A stretch of DNA of 64,000 bases from assembly GCA_003550325.1 (NCBI GenBank), contig QKWP01001671.1, positions 44,743 to 108,742 on the forward strand, written 5' to 3'. Source of the stretch: Gigaspora rosea (Eukaryota; Glomeromycota; Glomeromycetes; Diversisporales; Gigasporaceae). A model generated the notes under the pieces. That model saw only the letters and a program-made list of their open reading frames with translations. It had not been told where the DNA came from and did not search any database. Positions 59,006-64,000 of this stretch are shown in pieces (the first letter of the stretch is position 1; the number at the start of each line of letters is the position of its first letter). The position numbers and the translations under genes are program-made.

Positions 59006-60049
59006 TGTAATCGATTGTAGGGTCAAAGACATTTTTGAGTTTTTTTAATATTATAAAAGATAAAATTTGATTGGTCATTAGTCCTATCTAATTACATAAT
59101 TTACTGCACTTCCCTTATTATTATTAATTTAAATGCTTATTAGTTAAAAAATAATAAAATAATATTTGCGTTATGGTATATTTTGGTTAATAAATATTCT
59201 ATTTAATGATTTGTAATAGTTTTTTTTATTATATTCTTATAATCACTTTATAAAAATTTTAATATAACTGTGACTATATAGAGGTTTAAAGTTTATAATC
59301 ACATTTAAATATAATCACCATATTGATGTGTAACCAACTTGGTGATTATAGAGGGGTTTGGTTGTACTTCATTATTACGATCAATGGCTTGCCATTTAAA
59401 GTAAAATCGATTTTAAATTTTAACCAACTTTTATTAAAAAATGATTCATAATACTAGTATGATCACATGAAATGTAAGAGGGATGGTTCCATTCAACTTT
59501 TTTGATGCACTACGTTGATTTTTGAACAATTCTTTTGATTGGAATAATGATTTTCATTTATTTACAATTACTAGTACGATCACATGAAATGTGTATAGGA
59601 TGGTTTAATTAATGTTTTTGGGCGTGGCCTATGCTGATTTTTGCAGAATCCTTTTGTAATAGAAGTAATGGTTTTCATTTATTTACTGGGAGCATCAAAG
59701 GGAAGGGGGGATGATGACCCGGGTTCAACCTGGGTTGAGTTGGGTTGGATCAGACCTGAGTCGGGTTTGACATAAGATGGGTCAGACCCGGGTTGGGTTT
59801 GGCATGAGGCGGGTCAGACCTGGGTTGGGTTTGACATGAGGCGGGTCAGACCCAGGTCGGGTTTTGACCCAAGTGGGTCAGACCCGGGTCAGGCCCAAAC
59901 CCGACCCAACCTGACCCATTAAGACCCCTAGTGGAGACTACATAGCAAAAAGATTTTCTGCCCCCAGTTTTTATAATAACAAGTGTATCTTTTTCTTCTT
60001 CTATATAATATCTTATAGCCTTTATCTGTCCTGATCTTAAATTTGTATA

Positions 60050-60391
60050 CAGTCAACCCTCCATAAATGCAACTCGTAGGGACAAGCCTACAACGTGCAT
60101 TTAGGGAGTTTTGCATTTAGAGAGAGCCAATTAAATTGCAGCTTTTAAAAATTAGATTATCAAGTTTGTATAACTTCTACCGAAACTGTATAACCTATCT
60201 TAAATACTAAAATTTGATTGGCCACGTGCATTTAGGGAGGTTAGTGTGATATAAAATGTTATTCAAGAGAACGTGCATTTACAGAATATAGAATGTGCAT
60301 TTAGTACTAATAACATTTTATGGAATAGAAAAAAACGTGCATTTAGAGAGGTATTGCATTTATGGAGGTTGCATTTATGGAGGGTTGACTG
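60050..60391. mobile_element. Pogo-like MITE, 342 bp, inserted in the RecQ gene
   Basis: TA-flanked, ends CAGTCAACCCTCCATAAATG and the same on the other strand, nearly perfect. Internal GTGCATTTAGGGAG/GTGCATTTAGAGAG repeats. It splits the N-terminal helicase exon just upstream of RSGQIKAIRYY. Confidence 0.92.
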
Positions 60392-60905
60392 TATTTAAAA
60401 AATTTTTTGCAATTGTTTCAATACGTTGTTCTAAACTCATAGGTTGGTATACTTCATCTTGAATTATATTTAAGTTTATTAGTCTTTTATTCCAACCAAA
60501 TATTTGATATATATGACACAATGCACATAGACCTTTGGAATACTTCAGAAAAAAGTGGTAGCAAAAACATCATACCATTACATCGAAGTCTGCAATCGAA
60601 AAAGCAAAGGATGTGCAAAACTTATTATCGCGAAGTCGTTCTAATGCTTTATATTTATAAGGAACTAATTCCTATATTGTTATATTATAATAGTAAATAA
60701 CTTTTTGAATATTCAAAATTATATTTTGTTAATTGTAATTACCTTATCGAAGTTAAAACCACCTAATTCCTTACGTTTATTGGCATATTGTTCTGCCTGC
60801 ATTTTATTCCTTAACATTATTTTTTCTATATTTCACTATTGTTTTGAAGAGTGCTCATTTTCTATAATACTAATTTAGTAGATCTTCCATTCTAAATGGC
60901 TTCCC

Positions 60906-61079
60906 AGGACACCGGAGAACTCTGATATAACTCAGATCCAGACTCAAAATTTTAATATAACTTTATACACTTAATTTTATTAAAAGCTTTATACAAAATT
61001 ATCATATAAGTTCAAATTTTACTATAAATTATACAATTTCAGATTTGAGTTTATATAAAAAAAAATATTATTTCAGCAA
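60906..61079. other. Upstream of the RecQ relic
   Basis: AT-rich, no promoter signal I can defend. Confidence 0.25.
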
Positions 61080-61400
61080 ATTTATAGTAGCGCAATCTTA
61101 TTAAGACGAATCGAATGGTACCAAAATCATCAAAATCGGATCACTAGATTAAAAGATATCTACGAAAAACGTTTGTAACGCAATTTATACTGTATAAAGA
61201 TTTTTATATAAAATTGCATTACAAACATTTTTCGTAGATATCTTGTAATTTAGTGATCCAATTTTGATGATTTTGGTACCATTCGAACCGTCTCGATGAG
61301 ACGGTTCGAATAGTACCAAAATCACCAAAATTGGATCACTAAATTACAAGATATCTACGAAAAACGTTTGTAACGCAATTTTTGTTCGAAGGACACTCAC
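61080..61400. repeat. Copy of the palindromic satellite unit
   Basis: Same alternating hairpins as at 19087-20230: GGTACCAAAATCATC, CTAGAT..AAAGATATCTACG, and the exact palindrome CGAACCGTCTCGATGAGACG plus GTTCG centred at ~61,291. Confidence 0.85.
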
Positions 61401-61544
61401 AGGTAGAGCAATAGTACACCCGATGTCTATGTGTTAACAAATTCTGAATCCTGATTGGCTAGATCAGAATCAACAGAAAAAAATCAAACCAATAGAAACT
61501 GATGGTTATTGGCTAGATTAGGTGTAACATAAAAAATTAATTTT

Positions 61545-61795
61545 ATATTTGGTCTTTGCCTTGAAAATGACCTTATGGGGCTATGTAGATCTTATGAATA
61601 AAAATTAAAAGTTCTAGCTATCTAGTAATCCAATTCAAATAACTTTTTTTTATTTTATAGAACTCACTAAACTCTACAAAATAAAAAAAATTATTTGAAT
61701 TGGATTATTGAATAGCTAGAAATTTTAATTTTTATTCACAAGATCTACATAGCTCTGTAAGGTTATTTTCAAGGCAAAGACCCCATTTGTCCTTC
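61545..61795. repeat. ~240-bp palindrome, possible foldback element
   Basis: GGTCTTTGCCTTGAAAATGA pairs with TATTTTCAAGGCAAAGACC, centre ~61,668. Outer GTTCGAAGGAC (61,383) and GTCCTTCGGAC (61,789) may be element ends. Confidence 0.75.
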
Positions 61796-62052
61796 GGACT
61801 TTAAATGGTTCTCATTTTCCTAGTATATAAAAATCTTTATATAATATACAAGTGTTTTGTGGGGCGCTGCTGGTGCCCCTTTCATAATTCAAATTACATT
61901 ATTATTAAAATTTTTGTTACAAACTCTGCTAGCTATTCCAGTAATATATAGTACATGATTGGTTAGTTTTCATTGGAATTATCTGAATTTTATCACAAAG
62001 TATTGTAATAATTCTATTACGAACTTACCATGCCGTGGTATGTTGTTAATAG

Positions 62053-62345
62053 CAGGGATGGTAAATGACCTGGTCATTTGCCTATTTTGCAAATGACCTG
62101 AATGATCTTAGAATGACCGGTCATTACGGTCATTTAAATTTTCGGGTCATTTGAAAAATGACCCGTGACCAAATGACTCAGGTTGTTTGGGAACGGTCCG
62201 AGTCATTTGCGATCGGTAGGTCATTTAAAGTTTGTGCACGATCGGATGCTGTGCCTAGAGACCCGACCCGACCAGATACTAAGGTCCGGACAGATCAGAA
62301 ATTGATCCAAGTCACAACCCGGGTCAATGAGTCATATCTGATATA
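62053..62345. mobile_element. hAT-type terminus with AATGACC subterminal repeats, one end only
   Basis: Begins CAGGGATGGTAAATGACC and is followed by at least nine AATGACC/GGTCATT words and GACCCGACCCG motifs. No matching right end is found before the window end. The 62158-62346 frame only reads through the repeats. Confidence 0.5.
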
Positions 62346-62863
62346 GAGGTTTATAATTTAATAATATTTATCAACGTTATGCATTTAAATAAGCTATCCA
62401 AGTTATGAATATTATTATTTAATTTTATATATTTCACAACGTTTATTGAATATAAAAACATTTTATAATCTAGGCCTGAAATAAGTTATTCGAATTATGA
62501 TATTTACTATTTGAATTCTTTTACTTATAGGACTTAGTGGCATAAAATTTGCCAGGGAATTATATAGATAAATAAATAAAATTAGCATTAAATAAAAAAA
62601 AATTAATATATAATCTCTTGGCTTTAACCCGAGCCAAATTTCTTTTAATTTTTTTTAGTTTAATTTATTTATTTTTTTCTATTTAACGTTAATCTAATTT
62701 TATTTATATATTTATATAATTTTAGATATATTGAACTGATCATCGATAATCACTTAACGTTATTTATTTTTCTTTATCCCTCTTTCCAGGTAAGTGTTGT
62801 TTGAGCAGTTTGGTTTGTGCTTGCTGCAATTTGGTTGACTCTTCGCAGGTAGTAAATTGTCGT
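62346..62863. other. AT-rich, nothing recognised
   Basis: No gene or element ends identified. Confidence 0.35.
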
Positions 62864-63180
62864 TCACAAGTGGCTTTTGTCGTTGATAACGCTCTCGGAT
62901 TTCGCTAATGTCGCTGTTGTTGGTGGTGGATTTTGTCGTTGGTTGGTGATGAACTTTTCGCCGTTGTTGTCATCGTTCCTGGTGGTGAAATTTTGTCGTT
63001 GGTGCAACATTGCTTGTGGTGATCTTTCGCCGTTGGTGCAGCTCTTGGATTCGCCGCCGGTGTCGCCGCTAATGTCACCATTTCTTGGGGTGAATTTCAT
63101 CGTTAATGTCTGGGTTGGTGTTGGAATTACTGAAGGCGGAATCTTGTTGTTAATGTCGGCGTTAAGAAAGTAGCAATGGC
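62864..63180. repeat. GC-richer imperfect tandem repeat (TCGTTGGTG / TTCGCCGTTG)
   Basis: Repeating TTTTGTCGTTGGT, TTTCGCCGTTG and GGTGGTGAA words keep both strands open (98 and 112 codons). That double openness is typical of repeats rather than genes. I recognise this type of repeat from mycorrhizal fungal sequence but not its function. Confidence 0.6.
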
Positions 63181-63504
63181 GACAATTCCAACGATGGTTC
63201 ATGCACTACAATATGTTACCAAAAGTTGATTAGTAAAAAAAAAAACTACAAATTTTAGACAGAAAATACTTATCTTAAATATCAATTCATATAACAAACA
63301 ATCGAATTCAGAATTTCTGGTAATTTATTTCGATCTAAGTGGTTTATCTTAAAAATAAAATTAGCTTTTTTTTTGATAGGTAAGCGTGTACAACTAGTAA
63401 AAAAAATAGGAACTGTAGATGTCGCTTATTTTACCTAAAATTGGATGCCAAATTATTATTAATGTTAATTCTCAACCTACTGTATTTAAAATAAAATACT
63501 CATA

Positions 63505-64000
63505 GGGTGTGGCGACTTAGAGAAGTTGGTAAGTTTCACTCCCCAAGTGGCAGGTCTTGAGTTCAAATCCCACTGGTGACGCTTTTGAAAAAAAATAGAC
63601 CTGTGTTCCGGTAACTGTTTCTTGTCGATCGGTTGGGTACATCACCTGTAGTCCTTGGTTACCATCTTGAATGGGAGCTTTCGGGCGAAGTTGTGTCTCA
63701 TGACACAGACAAATCCAAGGAACCGGAGAAACAGAAACCCATTTGGCAAGTCCCGAGTAAGGAGGTAGCTCTGATCTTTGACAGTGCTAACCAAAACTGG
63801 AATATTGGACCGAAACCGGGGAACCGGATGTTGTCCTTGGGGACAAGGTCTACCAACCTGGCCGCCGGAGTCGCACCGAAGGAAAAGGACCCATGTTGAG
63901 GAATTGGGGACCAAGGGGAGAAAAACCATAATGGCACCTAATGCCGGGTAGATCAACCCTTCCGGGCCAACTGGATTGGAAGTCTGGGAAAACGGTAAAG
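63505..64000 (+). mobile_element. tRNA-derived SINE-like sequence, runs off the window
   Basis: Head (63,511-63,582) has an A-box-like TTAGAGAAGTTGGTAAG and an excellent B box GAGTTCAAATCC, 38-40 bases apart, as in RNA polymerase III tRNA promoters. The anticodon-arm-like CACTCCCCAAGTG is present, but the 5' and 3' acceptor strands do not pair, so it is not a working tRNA. A GC-rich body follows (63,610-64,000: GGAACCGGAGAAACAG, CCGAAACCGGGGAACC) with no coding sense shared between frames. Together this fits a SINE head plus body; the 3' end is outside. Confidence 0.45.

Larger units (their letters stand above)
57838..59364. mobile_element. Pogo/Tc1-like element, 1.5 kb, nested in the hAT
   Basis: TA-flanked ends CTGTCTGACCCCTCTATAAT and, on the other strand, CAACCAAACCCCTCTATAAT. 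Repeated CTCTATAATCAC / TATAGTCAC words lie near both ends. It holds a TTAA-type element and a long palindrome, no transposase. Confidence 0.75.
56035..59930. mobile_element. 3.9-kb hAT element inserted in the RecQ gene
   Basis: Left TAGGGGTCTTAACTGGGTC and right (other strand) TAGGGGTCTTAATGGGTCAG are hAT-type TIRs, with a perfect 8-bp duplication GTGGAGAC (56027-56034, 59931-59938). Dense subterminal GACCCGGGTC/GGGTCAGACC repeats lie at both ends (56,040-56,130; 59,715-59,905). Removing it rejoins KSFCYVV to STILFDG of the helicase. It contains a two-block coding relic (56495-56821) and a nested pogo-like element (57838-59364). No hAT transposase is recognised. Confidence 0.92.
44923..60905 (-). 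pseudogene. RecQ-like DNA helicase gene split by three transposon insertions
   Basis: Minus-strand pieces in order. N-terminal exons (60905-60394) read NIEKIMLRNKMQAEQYANKR, an intron at 60664-60742, then LVPYKYKALERLRDN and YSKGLCALCHIYQIFGWNK. Motif 0/I (60049-59939) reads RSGQIKAIRYYIEEE and IIKTGGRKSFCYVV, Walker A with GGGKS changed to GGRKS. Motif Ia (56034-55930) reads TILFDGLTIVISPLKSLIQ. An intron precedes LLYVTPEKLLL and FVIDEAHCIFDF (DEAH, ~55,690). Another intron precedes EWEKLGLLKEYFPN, IMALTAT and RAIIYCATVDDC (55,580-55,252). After the 9.1-kb element come NGQLSERDKKDAI, FGLGIDMSNVRLV and SFIQYFG*AGRDQQ (motif VI, Arg codon now TGA), then a CNSYDNC zinc-binding region and an RQC-like tail to 44,923. 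The predicted role was ATP-driven DNA unwinding. Stops and frameshifts add to the insertions, so it is dead. Confidence 0.85.

Noticed and set aside
44923..60905. Two separate helicase genes
   Set aside because: Motif order is continuous, each junction coincides with a transposon boundary and its target duplication, and the frame rejoins on removal.
62877..63173. 98-codon plus frame or 112-codon minus frame as a gene
   Set aside because: Both strands are open because of a GC-rich tandem repeat; no domain in either.
63511..63582. Functional tRNA gene
   Set aside because: A and B boxes are good but the acceptor strands do not pair and the anticodon loop is irregular; better as a SINE head.
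63642..63956. Overlapping frames of 79-104 codons at the window end
   Set aside because: Three overlapping frames on two strands in a GC-rich SINE-like body; no coding evidence.

Overview
This 64 kb window is AT-rich, intron-containing eukaryotic nuclear DNA. It is probably a repeat-dominated part of an arbuscular mycorrhizal fungus genome (Glomeromycotina, Rhizophagus/Gigaspora-like). That placement is an inference from recognised family style: short introns (about 70-110 nt, GTAAGT-like donors), a CxxC...CxxC mini-protein, a Glomeromycete-type DDE transposase, FAR1/MULE proteins, a Sel1/RLK-like kinase relic and a RecQ-like helicase paralogue. I found no rRNA, intact tRNA, CRISPR array or prokaryotic operon. 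Two bases are unresolved (N at 4899 and 15043).

Layout. 1-260: the 5' part of a small zinc-ribbon-like gene (minus). 1.3-8.0 kb: a roughly 3 kb tandem segmental duplication, both copies holding a decayed DDE transposase gene. 8.6-12.1 kb: a broken LINE (minus) that keeps YMDD. 12.1-22.5 kb: nested DNA transposons, including a 4.9 kb element with 30-bp terminal inverted repeats (TIRs) and an 8-bp target-site duplication (TSD), a hAT inside it, and a satellite of long hairpins. 22.5-27.1 kb: MITEs, direct repeats, a roughly 265-bp satellite and one unrecognised ORF. 27.3-31.0 kb: a GC-richer island and a FAR1/MULE transposase pseudogene. 31.1-33.6 kb: a foldback element and tandem duplications. 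33.7-37.5 kb: a second LINE, catalytically dead (YANN) and cut by three MITEs. 38.5-39.2 kb: a multi-exon gene relic of unknown function. 39.9-41.6 kb: a third, divergent DDE transposase copy. 42.6-43.3 kb: a protein kinase relic. 44.9-60.9 kb: one RecQ helicase gene stretched over about 16 kb by three independent insertions. 61-64 kb: palindromes, a hAT-type terminus, a low-complexity GC-rich repeat and a tRNA-derived SINE-like sequence running off the end.

The most interesting structure is the RecQ locus. A 9,104-bp transposon with about 31-bp TIRs and an 8-bp TSD interrupts the helicase reading frame, and removing it with one TSD restores the frame. It carries a multi-exon transposase gene with features of the P/THAP9 superfamily (DxxHxxKxxRN motif). 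It also carries a second gene of unknown function and a spliced fragment resembling the CP2/Grainyhead DNA-binding domain, apparently captured from a host gene. Inside it sit a hAT, a PIF/Harbinger-like MITE and a Tc1/mariner-like MITE, each with its own TSD. Three non-autonomous relatives, identified by shared TIRs and perfect 8-bp TSDs, lie elsewhere in the window. Decay across the window shows many C-to-T/G-to-A type stop codons and motif losses.
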